A DNA stretch of 64,000 nucleotides, taken from positions 3,884,001-3,948,000 of the forward strand of contig NZ_CP024199.1 of NCBI RefSeq assembly GCF_002844375.1, given 5' to 3'. The translations under genes were made by a program, and so were the position numbers. The notes beneath the pieces were generated by a model. It had not been told where the DNA came from and ran no database searches. It saw only the letters and a program-made list of their open reading frames with translations. The stretch is from Thalassospira marina. GTDB lineage: Bacteria; Pseudomonadota; Alphaproteobacteria; Rhodospirillales; Thalassospiraceae. This document shows, in pieces, positions 52,948 to 61,489 of this stretch (its first letter is position 1; each line of letters starts with the position of its first letter).

Positions 52948-55191
52948 TCAGGAATCCTTTTTGCGATCCGTTTCGGAATCAAGATCGGAATCAGGATCAG
53001 AATCCGCGTCGCTATCTGCGGATGTGTCTTCCGAAACAACCTGCTCTTTTGCATTCGTAACACCCGCAGGCTTGGCAGCAGCCTTTGCCCCTTCTTCCTC
53101 GTCTGCGTCCAAATCTGTTTTTGCTACAACCTGCTTTTTAACAACCCCATTCTGATCCGGGGTTACATCATCACCGCTGCTTTCAGGCTGTTCTGCAACT
53201 TCAGAATCTGCTGGCCCTTCGGCATCAATTGTTGCGCTTGCGCGAAGGTCTGCTTCAGTGGCTGGTAGCGGGTCGGCATCAGCCAGTTCGATGGCATCGG
53301 TCTGGGCGGCGGCATGTGCGGCAGCCTTCAGGTCGGCGGGTTCAAGGCCTGACATTTTTTTACGGCGGATTGTCAGCCTGGCACGCAATTTACGACGCAG
53401 GCGTTTACGCCGGCTGAGCCGCCACAGGGCCAGCAGCTCTGTCCGGGAATGGAAAAGCGGTAAATGGCGACTTTTTTCCGGGTTCAGTTCAACCGACATG
53501 CCCACTTCGCGAATACCGTGGGCATCATCAATCCGGCGTACAATCAATTCCACCGGGCCATAAACAATACGGTCGGCCGGCTCGATATCACCCGAAAGTT
53601 CGCGCTCCAGCAATTCCGCCAGGGTCAAATCACCATCGCCCGGCGCAACCGGAAAACCATACAGGCGCCCGACATCAAGAATAAGGGTATCGGGCGGGAA
53701 GCTGAAATCACCAAAAATATCGCGGTCATTAGCACCTTCGGCCGGACCGGCAAATAACTGGTCAAGCAGTTCGACATATTGGGGCGATGTGAAAATGTAA
53801 ATCTGGTCTTCGCCCTGCAAGCGCCCGGCATTATGCGGGCGCAGCGATTTCCCATCCCGCAAAATCAGCGACGGACGCGCCCAGCGCGGGATACGGTGGC
53901 CCGCGGCAACCGAACTGTCAGGATGAATGCGGTAAACCACCACTTCCTGGTTGGCATTGCCGGGCAGTTCCAGATCGATCCTGTCAACCGGGCCACGGCG
54001 CGGCGGCACGATAATGCCCAGCCAGCGCGCAATTGGCTTGATCGTCCAGCCCTGCAACAGAAGCGAGGTGATAACGACGATAAAGGCGGTATTAAACAGA
54101 AGCTGCCCCTGTTCCACGCCCTCAACCATCGGCACAATGGCCAGCAAAATGGACACAGCGCCGCGCAAACCGACCCAGGAAATAAAGGCGGTATCGTTGC
54201 GCGAAAAATTGAAAAACAGCAAACACAGCCAGATGGCAATTGGCCGTGCGACAAAAACCAGAATAAGTGCCAGCAAAAAGCCGGGGATCAACACACTGCC
54301 AAATTCGGACGGGGTCGCAAGCAGCCCCAGCGTGACAAACATGGCAATTTGCGCCAGCCAGGTGGTGACATGCTGAAACCGTCGGACACTGGCACTCATG
54401 CGCATTCTGCTGTTGCCAGCATAAAGGCCCGCTACATAGACCGCCAAAAAGCCACTGCCGCCCAAAATGCTGGTGGCACCAAACAGGGTCAGCGCGCAGG
54501 CCAGCACAATGATGGGTACAAGCCCCGGTTCCAGCTTGACGCGGTTAATGCCCTGCACAATCAGAACACCACCCAAAAGCCCCAATACCGACCCAAGGCC
54601 AATCTGGAAAACAAAGCGTTCGGCAAGTTCGATTGCCAGGCTATCGCCCGATCCCTGAACAATCAGTTCAACCAGGGAAATGGTCAGAAACACGGCCATC
54701 GGGTCGTTGCTGCCCGATTCAACTTCCAGCGTTGATCGGGTTCGATCACGTAAATTGATTCCACCCACCCGCAGCAGGAAAAACACCGCCGCCGCGTCCG
54801 TTGAACTGACAATTGCCCCAAAAAGAAACCCGACCAGCCACGGCACCCCCAGCAGGATATGGGTCGCCATGCCAACCACTGCCGTTGTCATCAAAACCCC
54901 GGCCGTTGCCAGGGTTAATGCCGGGGCCGCGGCAATGCGCAACGCCCTGACCTGGGTTTCAAACCCGCTGTCAAACAGGATCAGGGCAAGGGCAATACTG
55001 CCAATGAAATAGGCCAGTGGCGCGTTATCAAACTGGATGCCGCCAATGCCATCCTCGCCGGCAGCAAGGCCGACAAACAGAAACACCAGCAGCAAGGGCG
55101 CGCCAACACGAAAGCTGATCAGACTGGTAAAGACGGCCACCACAACCAGAACCGATGCAATCAGGATTACCAGATTCATCGATTCAATCAT
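52948..55191 (-). CDS. Potassium/proton antiporter with cytoplasmic regulatory domains (CvrA/NhaP2-like)
   Basis: A 747-residue CPA1-type antiporter. About twelve membrane helices occupy residues 1-395, with SSTDAAAVFFLL and EVESGSNDPMAVFL holding the ion-site Asp residues. The hydrophilic part contains a TrkA-C-like segment (about 425-500) and a CorC/HlyC-like region (about 505-580). A long low-complexity acidic tail ends in DSDADSDPDSDLDSETD. Resembles K+/H+ antiporters of the CvrA/NhaP2 group. The ATG follows AGGAGG. Confidence 0.9.
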   Translation of the reverse strand: MIESMNLVILIASVLVVVAVFTSLISFRVGAPLLLVFLFVGLAAGEDGIGGIQFDNAPLAYFIGSIALALILFDSGFETQVRALRIAAAPALTLATAGVLMTTAVVGMATHILLGVPWLVGFLFGAIVSSTDAAAVFFLLRVGGINLRDRTRSTLEVESGSNDPMAVFLTISLVELIVQGSGDSLAIELAERFVFQIGLGSVLGLLGGVLIVQGINRVKLEPGLVPIIVLACALTLFGATSILGGSGFLAVYVAGLYAGNSRMRMSASVRRFQHVTTWLAQIAMFVTLGLLATPSEFGSVLIPGFLLALILVFVARPIAIWLCLLFFNFSRNDTAFISWVGLRGAVSILLAIVPMVEGVEQGQLLFNTAFIVVITSLLLQGWTIKPIARWLGIIVPPRRGPVDRIDLELPGNANQEVVVYRIHPDSSVAAGHRIPRWARPSLILRDGKSLRPHNAGRLQGEDQIYIFTSPQYVELLDQLFAGPAEGANDRDIFGDFSFPPDTLILDVGRLYGFPVAPGDGDLTLAELLERELSGDIEPADRIVYGPVELIVRRIDDAHGIREVGMSVELNPEKSRHLPLFHSRTELLALWRLSRRKRLRRKLRARLTIRRKKMSGLEPADLKAAAHAAAQTDAIELADADPLPATEADLRASATIDAEGPADSEVAEQPESSGDDVTPDQNGVVKKQVVAKTDLDADEEEGAKAAAKPAGVTNAKEQVVSEDTSADSDADSDPDSDLDSETDRKKDS

Positions 55192-55404
55192 GGGCAGCCT
55201 CCTTTAAACATTCATCAGGTTTCGCAGTTACATCTGCCTGCGGGTTTGTCCGTCAACCGGCCAGCCAGCAGTTGTGTCTTGTAACAGCGGCATTCAAAAC
55301 GGAAAATTGCGGCAAAATTAACGCCGCACTGCAAAAATAGTCCCGTTTGCGCCGCGCGCCATCCCCAAATGGAATGACGCGTCACCTTATTTATTCGGCA
55401 ACAT

Positions 55405-55869
55405 TTATTCGGCAACCGGTGTCTGCGCCGGAATAAATGCCGTTTCCTTGGCTGTGGACAGGGCAATTTCCGGCAATACCTCAACAATACCGGGAAGCTC
55501 CTTGATCACATCGGTAACAAAGCTTTCAAGATGGGCGGTATCGCGCAGCCGCAATTTCAACAAAAAGTCAAACCGCCCGGTCATGTGATGGCACTCCATC
55601 ACCTCGTCCGCTTTGATCAGGGATTTTACCATTTTCCGGTTTCCCTTGGCCGGGTCGGTGCGCAACCACACCATCGCCATCAGCGAACGACCAACCGCCA
55701 GCGGGTCAATATCAATCCGGTAGGCGCGAATAATGCCCTGATCACGCAATTTGCGCACCCGGTCATTCACCGCCGAAACCGACAACCCCACTTTACCCCC
55801 CAACACCGCATAGGACTGAGAGGCATCCTCCTGCAAAATATCCAAAAGCTTCGCGTCAATCGCGTCCAT
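55405..55869 (-). CDS. Lrp/AsnC-family transcriptional regulator
   Basis: A 154-residue feast/famine regulator. Helix-turn-helix DAIDAKLLDILQEDASQSYAVLGGKVGLSVSAVNDRVRKLRDQGII leads to the RAM domain with VMECHHMTGRFDFLLKLRLRD. ATG at 55869 is preceded by GGGGGAAG. It is divergent from the EamA exporter at 56283, which it may control, as Lrp-type regulators commonly govern amino-acid exporters. Confidence 0.94.
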   Translation of the reverse strand: MDAIDAKLLDILQEDASQSYAVLGGKVGLSVSAVNDRVRKLRDQGIIRAYRIDIDPLAVGRSLMAMVWLRTDPAKGNRKMVKSLIKADEVMECHHMTGRFDFLLKLRLRDTAHLESFVTDVIKELPGIVEVLPEIALSTAKETAFIPAQTPVAE

Positions 55870-56282
55870 GGTCTTCCCCCGTTTAGCATCTACTGCCAGA
55901 ACGCAATTATACACAAAAATCAGCAAGTTGCGAGGAAACAGCGCATCCCTAAAAAGCAGGCGCGCATTCCCTTTCCACCGCAAGTGGCGAGACTGGATTT
56001 TTTATAAAATACAGTATACTCATATAGATAACTTGCATTTTTTCCCGGGTTATCCCGGATCTGCCCCAGCCCTTCAGGCCAGGCCTGCCAATAATGACAG
56101 CGGAATGAAAATAGGCCCTGCGCGGCCGGTTCACAGGAATTTTCCGTTTTCATCATCTGGCGCCGGCGATTTTGGCACGGGCCATATCCGGTAACAAACG
56201 ACAATCAAATCCCTCATTCGACCGATTGCCGATGCCCGTCCTTTCGGGGAAACTGCACCCACAATGACAGGCAGCCACCACC
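55870..56282. other. Divergent regulatory region
   Basis: About 410 bases between the Lrp and EamA genes. An AT-rich stretch around 55995-56040 probably contains promoters and regulator sites. No gene seen. Confidence 0.4.
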
Positions 56283-57281
56283 ATGAAACGCTGGTTTCAG
56301 CAACTCCCCAATTACGTTCAGGCAGCGATTTTTGCCACCATCGCCGCCGTTACCGCAGCAGGGTTTTCCGTTACGGTGCGCCTGGCAACCGAAGAACTCC
56401 CACCGCTTGAAGTTGTGTTTTTTCGCAACCTGTTCGGCTTTTTGCTGATTGTTCCGGTATCGCTGCGCGCGGGGTTTTCGTCGCTTCACACCACGCGCTG
56501 GCGCATGTTTTTCCTGCGCGCGATCCTGTCCATGGGTGCCATGAGCTTCTGGTTCTCCGCCCTTGCATATCTGCCACTGGCCGAAGCAACAACGCTGAAT
56601 TTCACCGTGCCCTTGTTTGGCACTGTCCTTGCCGCCCTGTTTTTAAAAGAACAGATCCGCCATCACCGGATTTTGGCCCTGATCGCCGGGTTTGCCGGTG
56701 TTGCCATCATCATCCGGCCCGGCAGCGACACCATGCAGCTTGCCAGCATCCTGCCGGTGGTGGCGGCACTTTGCATGGCCTGTGCGGGCATGACCATCAA
56801 ATCACTGGCCCGTACTGACAGCAGCCCCAATGTCGTGCTTTATACCATGCTGCTGATGACCCCGATGACCCTGATCCCGGCGCTGTTTGTGTGGGAAACG
56901 CCAAGCTGGAATGCGATCATGATCCTTCTGATCGGCACCTTCATGGCCAATATCACCCAGCTTTGCAATACCAGCGCCTTTCGCCTGTATGATTACAGCT
57001 TTGTCATTGGTTTCAATTATCTGCGCCTGCCTTTTGTGGTTATTGTCGCGCTGGTCATGTTTGGGGAAATCCCGGAAATCTGGCTTCTGCCCGGTGCCGG
57101 GCTGATCATTGGATCGGCGATTTACATTGCCCGGCGCGAGGCCGTTTTGGCCCGCGAAGCCAAACGGTTTGACCGCGAACATTCCTCCCCCGCCACCGAC
57201 ATGGACCCACCCCCACGTCAGCGCCCAGCACCCGATACCCGCCCGGCTGCGGTGAATGCAGTTGACAACAAAGACAAGTGA
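56283..57281 (+). CDS. EamA-family DMT transporter (tandem copy 1)
   Basis: A 332-residue exporter with ten membrane helices in two EamA repeats. The Pro/Arg-rich C-terminal tail (about residues 300-332) is cytoplasmic. The next gene encodes a close paralogue, sharing FATIAA, AAGFS, the LPLA.ATTLNFTVPLFGT stretch and YLRLPFVVIVALVMFGEIPE-like motifs, so they arose by tandem duplication. Possibly controlled by the divergent Lrp gene. Confidence 0.92.
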   Translation: MKRWFQQLPNYVQAAIFATIAAVTAAGFSVTVRLATEELPPLEVVFFRNLFGFLLIVPVSLRAGFSSLHTTRWRMFFLRAILSMGAMSFWFSALAYLPLAEATTLNFTVPLFGTVLAALFLKEQIRHHRILALIAGFAGVAIIIRPGSDTMQLASILPVVAALCMACAGMTIKSLARTDSSPNVVLYTMLLMTPMTLIPALFVWETPSWNAIMILLIGTFMANITQLCNTSAFRLYDYSFVIGFNYLRLPFVVIVALVMFGEIPEIWLLPGAGLIIGSAIYIARREAVLAREAKRFDREHSSPATDMDPPPRQRPAPDTRPAAVNAVDNKDK

Positions 57282-57394
57282 ACTGCCCGTGAAGCCGGCA
57301 TAACGACAGACACATCAAACCCGACAAAACCGGATAGGACACAATAGGACGACCCCGCATCCGGCACCATTAAAAGCCACACTGTGAGACCCCA

Positions 57395-58297
57395 GTGAAC
57401 CCGCTGCCCACCCCGATAAAGGCTGCATGTTTTGCCACCATTGCCGCCCTTCTGGCAGCCGGGTTCAGCCTGATTGTGCGTATCATCACCCGCGATATTC
57501 CATCTTTCGAGGCCGTATTTTTACGGTTTGCCTTTGGCCTGGTAATGATAGCACCCTTCGCCCTGCGCGATGGATTTGGCGGGTTAAGAACCGGAAAGCT
57601 GCATTTATTTGGCCTGCGCGGGGTCCTTTCAACAGCGGAAATGTGCTTATGGTTTTTTGCCGTGCACTACCTGCCGCTGGCGCGCGCAACGACCCTTAAT
57701 TTCACCGTTCCCCTATTCGGCACGCTGCTGGCGGCGCTGATATTACGTGAAATGGTTGGTCATCATCGGTGGCTGGCAGTGATATGCGGCTTTGTTGGTG
57801 TTGGGCTGATCATTCAGCCCGGCATTGCCAACCATAATGGAGGCGATGGCAGTACCAGCACCATCGCTCTGGCTGACCTGCTGCCCATCGCCGCCGCCCT
57901 GTGCATGGCCCGTGCCGGGCTTATCACCAAATTACTGGTCAAAACGGAAAAGCCGACCACCATTCTGTTTTATCTAATGGCAATCACAACGCCCGTGTCG
58001 CTGGTTCCGGCCCTGTTTGTCTGGCAATCGCCTGGCTGGCAAAGCCTGGCCCTGATGGCATTAGCCGCTGGGATGATGAATGCCATGCAATATTGCAATG
58101 TACGCGCATTGCAGCTTGCCGATTACAGCTTTTTTGTCGGGTTTTCTTATTTACGCCTGCCCTTGATTGCCGTGTTTGCCGCGCTGCTGTTTGGCGAAAT
58201 TCCCGATTTATGGTTGCTGCCCGGTGCGATCCTGATTATCGGCAGCTCACTTTATGTCATCCTGCGAGAACGCAAACTGGCGCAACGCGCGCACTAA
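57395..58297 (+). CDS. EamA-family DMT transporter (tandem copy 2)
   Basis: A 300-residue EamA exporter, paralogous to the preceding gene over its whole length (LPLARATTLNFTVPLFGTLLAALILRE against LPLAEATTLNFTVPLFGTVLAALFLKE). It starts with GTG at 57395, with a weak ribosome site, 113 bases after copy 1. Two divergent copies of one exporter suggest different substrates; none is assigned. Confidence 0.9.
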   Translation: MNPLPTPIKAACFATIAALLAAGFSLIVRIITRDIPSFEAVFLRFAFGLVMIAPFALRDGFGGLRTGKLHLFGLRGVLSTAEMCLWFFAVHYLPLARATTLNFTVPLFGTLLAALILREMVGHHRWLAVICGFVGVGLIIQPGIANHNGGDGSTSTIALADLLPIAAALCMARAGLITKLLVKTEKPTTILFYLMAITTPVSLVPALFVWQSPGWQSLALMALAAGMMNAMQYCNVRALQLADYSFFVGFSYLRLPLIAVFAALLFGEIPDLWLLPGAILIIGSSLYVILRERKLAQRAH

Positions 58298-58390
58298 GGC
58301 GCCTCCGCCAATTGCAAATATCCCTTGCTGATTGAATGCCCTAACGCCCGGCATTGCGACACTGCCGCTTTCCCTTGCCCCAAAAACAAA

Positions 58391-58416
58391 TAATTTGGTA
58401 TAGAAATACCAAATTA
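58391..58416. promoter_or_regulatory. Perfect 11-bp inverted repeat, candidate operator
   Basis: TAATTTGGTAT (58391-58401) and ATACCAAATTA (58406-58416) are a perfect inverted repeat with a four-base spacer, 20 bases before the SDR start codon. An 11-bp perfect arm pair in this position suggests a dimeric repressor site, though the regulator is unknown. Confidence 0.7.
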
Positions 58417-58436
58417 TCACACAGCAGGAGGTCGGG

Positions 58437-59198
58437 ATGCAGGTTTCGGGAAAAGTGGCAGTTGTTACAGGTGCGGCATCCGGCCTTGGGGCGGCAACGG
58501 CGCGGGTATTGGCCGCAGCCGGGGCGAAAATTGCCGCCCTTGACCTGAATGGTGACGGGGCCGCGCAAACTGCTGCCGAACTGGGCGGCAAGGGTTATGC
58601 CGTTGATGTCACCAATGCCGCCAGTGTCGAGGAAACAATTGCCACCATCACAGCAGAGCTGGGCGCACCGCGCATTCTGGTCAGTTGTGCCGGGATTGTG
58701 CATGGTGAACGCATTGTCGGCCGCGAAGGCCCGGCAAGCCTTGATGCCTTTAGCAAGGTGATCAATGTCAACCTGATTGGCACCTTTAACATGATGCGCG
58801 TGGTGGCCGATGCCATGAGCAAAACGGACCCGGTTGAAAGTGGCGAGCGCGGCATTATTATCAACACTGCCTCAATCGCGGCCTTTGAGGGGCAGATCGG
58901 CCAGGCGGCCTATGCGGCGTCCAAGGGTGCTGTGCATTCCCTGACTTTGCCTGCCGCGCGCGAGCTGGCACGCCACGGCATTCGCGTAATGGCGATTGCG
59001 CCGGGCCTCTTTGGCACACCGATGTTATCGGGCCTGCCCTACGAGGTGCAGGACAGCCTTGCCGCCAATACCCCATTCCCGCAGCGCCTTGGCAAGCCAG
59101 AGGAATATGGCCGCCTTGCCCAGCATATCTGTGAAAATGAAATGATGAATGGCGAAACCATCCGCCTTGACGGTGCGGTTCGCCTGCAGCCGAAATAA
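58437..59198 (+). CDS. SDR, 3-hydroxyacyl-CoA dehydrogenase type 2-like
   Basis: A 253-residue short-chain dehydrogenase of the HSD17B10-like group. The NAD loop is VAVVTGAASGLGAATARVLA, the catalytic Ser is in NTASIAAFEGQIGQAAYAASKGAV (with Tyr-x-x-x-Lys), and IAPGLFGTPMLSGLP and FPQRLGKPEEYGRLAQHI are typical of the 3-hydroxyacyl-CoA type. It probably oxidises 3-hydroxy(-2-methyl)acyl-CoA. The ATG follows AGGAGG. A palindrome upstream suggests repression. Confidence 0.92.
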   Translation: MQVSGKVAVVTGAASGLGAATARVLAAAGAKIAALDLNGDGAAQTAAELGGKGYAVDVTNAASVEETIATITAELGAPRILVSCAGIVHGERIVGREGPASLDAFSKVINVNLIGTFNMMRVVADAMSKTDPVESGERGIIINTASIAAFEGQIGQAAYAASKGAVHSLTLPAARELARHGIRVMAIAPGLFGTPMLSGLPYEVQDSLAANTPFPQRLGKPEEYGRLAQHICENEMMNGETIRLDGAVRLQPK

Positions 59199-59237
59199 AA
59201 CAGCGTTCACGTCATTTGACGCTGACTTTTAAATGCG

Positions 59238-59267
59238 AAACGGGCCAGAGATATTTCCGGCCCGTTT
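59238..59267. terminator. Bidirectional intrinsic terminator
   Basis: AAACGGGCC (59238-59246) pairs with GGCCCGTTT (59259-59267) with a loop of 12. It sits between the convergent SDR and pterin dehydratase genes. Confidence 0.85.
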
Positions 59268-59307
59268 TGTCTGTCTGGCATAAATTTAACATGCGCGCTG
59301 GCAATGT

Positions 59308-59592
59308 TCAGGCTGCTGCGTCGGCAAAGCCAGCCAGCTTGATATCCTTTTGCGATACGCCGCCCACATCATGGGTCGTTAAGGTAATTTCAACGCGGTT
59401 ATAGACATTGAACCATTCGGGATGATGATCCATCTTTTCGGCCTTCAGGGCCACGCGCGACATGAAACCAAAGGCTTCGTTGAAATCCTTGAATTTGAAG
59501 GTTTTTTCAATAGCCAGCCCATCATCGGACATGGTCCAGCCGCTGACTTCCTTTAAGGCGATGTCGATTTCGGCGGGGGAAAGTTTGCTCAA
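59308..59592 (-). CDS. phhB: Pterin-4a-carbinolamine dehydratase
   Basis: A 94-residue PCD that regenerates tetrahydrobiopterin for aromatic hydroxylases. The active site motif MDHHPEWFNVYNRVEITLTTHD is intact. Start is TTG at 59592, with GGAGG five bases upstream; no in-frame ATG is nearby. No phenylalanine hydroxylase gene is close, so its partner is elsewhere. Ends close to the terminator. Confidence 0.93.
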   Translation of the reverse strand: MSKLSPAEIDIALKEVSGWTMSDDGLAIEKTFKFKDFNEAFGFMSRVALKAEKMDHHPEWFNVYNRVEITLTTHDVGGVSQKDIKLAGFADAAA

Positions 59593-59701
59593 TTCTGCCT
59601 CCTGTGCCGGGAATACGGGTTGCTGCAGGCACCTTGCCCATATGCATAACGCCATGAAAACATGTCACGAATTTGAAAGCACCCTGTTTTTAACCCAAAC
59701 C

Positions 59702-60343
59702 TTAACGCAAAAGCGCATCACGCACGCGCTGGCGCAAAACCGGCAACAATTCACGTTCAAACCATGGATTTTTCCGGATCCACGCCGTATTGCGCCAACT
59801 GGGATGGGGCATGGGCAAAAAACCGTCCTGCAAAAAGGTTTCAAACTGGCGAACGGTTTCTGTCATGCTGCGACAGCGCCGCGCGCCCAGATACCGCGCC
59901 TGTGCATATTGCCCGATCAGCAAAGTCAGCCGGACATGGGGTAAATGGCGCAACAGGGCGTCATGCCAGGTTGGCGCACATTCCGGCCGGGGCGGCAAAT
60001 CCCCACCCCGGGCAAAACGGCCAGGGTAACAAAACCCCATCGGCATAATGGCCAGGCGGGCGGGATCGTAAAATTCGGCATCGGTCATTTGCAGCCAGTC
60101 GCGCAACCGGTCGCCCGAAGCATCATTCCAGGGCAGGCCGGTTTGATGCACTTTTGTCCCCGGCGCCTGCCCGATTACCAGAACCGGGGCCGAAACCGCC
60201 ATACGCACGACGGGACGTGGCCCCAATGGCAAATGTTCTTCGCACAGGCGACAGGCGCGCACATCGGCCAATAACCGGTCCAGCGCCGGGTCCTGACCGG
60301 GCGGGTCAATTTCGGGAATATAGGTATGCGGTTGATCAGCCAT
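59702..60343 (-). CDS. Uracil-DNA glycosylase family protein
   Basis: A 213-residue UDG-superfamily protein. VLVIGQAPGTKVHQTGLPWNDASG holds the GQAPG catalytic loop, and the late MPHPSWRNTAWIRKNPWF matches the HPS-type leucine loop. Only two Cys (CRLCEE) occur near the N-terminus, so it lacks the four cysteines of family-4 Fe-S enzymes. Function in base removal is likely but the substrate specificity is not evident. Alternative starts at 60361 or 60376. Confidence 0.85.
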   Translation of the reverse strand: MADQPHTYIPEIDPPGQDPALDRLLADVRACRLCEEHLPLGPRPVVRMAVSAPVLVIGQAPGTKVHQTGLPWNDASGDRLRDWLQMTDAEFYDPARLAIMPMGFCYPGRFARGGDLPPRPECAPTWHDALLRHLPHVRLTLLIGQYAQARYLGARRCRSMTETVRQFETFLQDGFLPMPHPSWRNTAWIRKNPWFERELLPVLRQRVRDALLR

Positions 60344-60418
60344 CAAATATTCCGGTGCCATTTTCCAGCAAAACAACGTCAGAATGGCGCATGACCATAT
60401 ATGGATATGGCAACGGGC

Positions 60419-61087
60419 TTAAGTCGCATCTGGCAGTTCGGCCCCGGCAATTACCCAGTCTTCCGCATTTGCAGCTTCATACCATTCCTTCATTGCCGGC
60501 ATGGCAAGGATGGTTTCCTTATAGGCTTCGCCAACGGCATCCAGCGTGACGCCATAGGTTTTAAAACGCGTGATCACCGGGGCAAACATGGCATCGGCAA
60601 TGGAAAATTCGCCAAACAGAAAATCCCTACCCTGTCCGTAACGGCTGCGGCACAGATTGAAAATATCGCCAATGCGGCGGATATCCTGGTCCACCGCCGG
60701 CCCACGGCCCCGGCCGGTTAAATCCTTGCGCAAATTCATCGGCATATTGGACCGAAGGGCGGCAAACCCCCCATGCATTTCAAGCGATACCGAACGCGCA
60801 ATGGCGCGAATTTCCATATCAAGCGGCCATAACAGGGTATCGGGCCGGGTATCGGCCACATATTCCAGAATGGCCAGGGCCTCCCAAATGGTTTTACTGC
60901 CGTCAAAATAGGCCGGAACCTTACCTGATGGGGAAATTACCGGGGCCTTGGCAAACCATTCATCGGTGTAAAGCGAAACCAGCTTTTCCTCGAACGCGAC
61001 ACCGGTTGCCCGCAGGCCCAGCCAGGCACGCAGCGACCAGGATGAATAGTTTTTATTGCCAATATAAAGAACCGGAAGATTTTCCAT
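60419..61087 (-). CDS. Glutathione S-transferase family protein
   Basis: A 222-residue GST. The N-terminal thioredoxin-like domain starts LPVLYIGNKNYSSWSLRAWLGLR, which puts the catalytic Ser in NYSSWS, and SPSGKVPAYFDGSKTIWEALAILEYV forms the glutathione site. The C-terminal helical domain follows. It may detoxify electrophiles. ATG at 61087; longer in-frame readings are implausible. It ends 75 bases from the start of the uracil-DNA glycosylase gene. Confidence 0.93.
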   Translation of the reverse strand: MENLPVLYIGNKNYSSWSLRAWLGLRATGVAFEEKLVSLYTDEWFAKAPVISPSGKVPAYFDGSKTIWEALAILEYVADTRPDTLLWPLDMEIRAIARSVSLEMHGGFAALRSNMPMNLRKDLTGRGRGPAVDQDIRRIGDIFNLCRSRYGQGRDFLFGEFSIADAMFAPVITRFKTYGVTLDAVGEAYKETILAMPAMKEWYEAANAEDWVIAGAELPDAT

Positions 61088-61489
61088 TTGATACAAGTCC
61101 GCCTGCTGGGGAGGAAAAAGAAAAGGCAACGTACCGCAATTTACCGGCTTTATCAGGGCAACATAACTGCACATAAAACATGCAGCCAGGTCGCACCTGA
61201 TATCCGTGCTTGCCAATGTGCCCTGATTTGCACGGCCAGACCAGCCCGCATCGATGCATTTCCACCACATGCAATATTTCCAAACCGGAATTTACCAATC
61301 GAAGGGCGGATTGTTTGGCCAATCCCCCTTGTTGTTTTTGCTGTGATCGCCGCATAATGACCACAAGCATGTGGAACGTAAAAGCCGGGCTTTGCCCCAC
61401 TTGCGCCCGCATCACAGCCTGCCGCCTGCCCGGGCCAAGCCCCGGCAGCAAACAGGCTGCGCCACCCAAAACAAACAAGGACGGATCAA
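61088..61489. other. Divergent intergenic region
   Basis: About 400 bases between the divergent GST and aminopeptidase genes. No gene or structured element was recognised. Confidence 0.4.
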
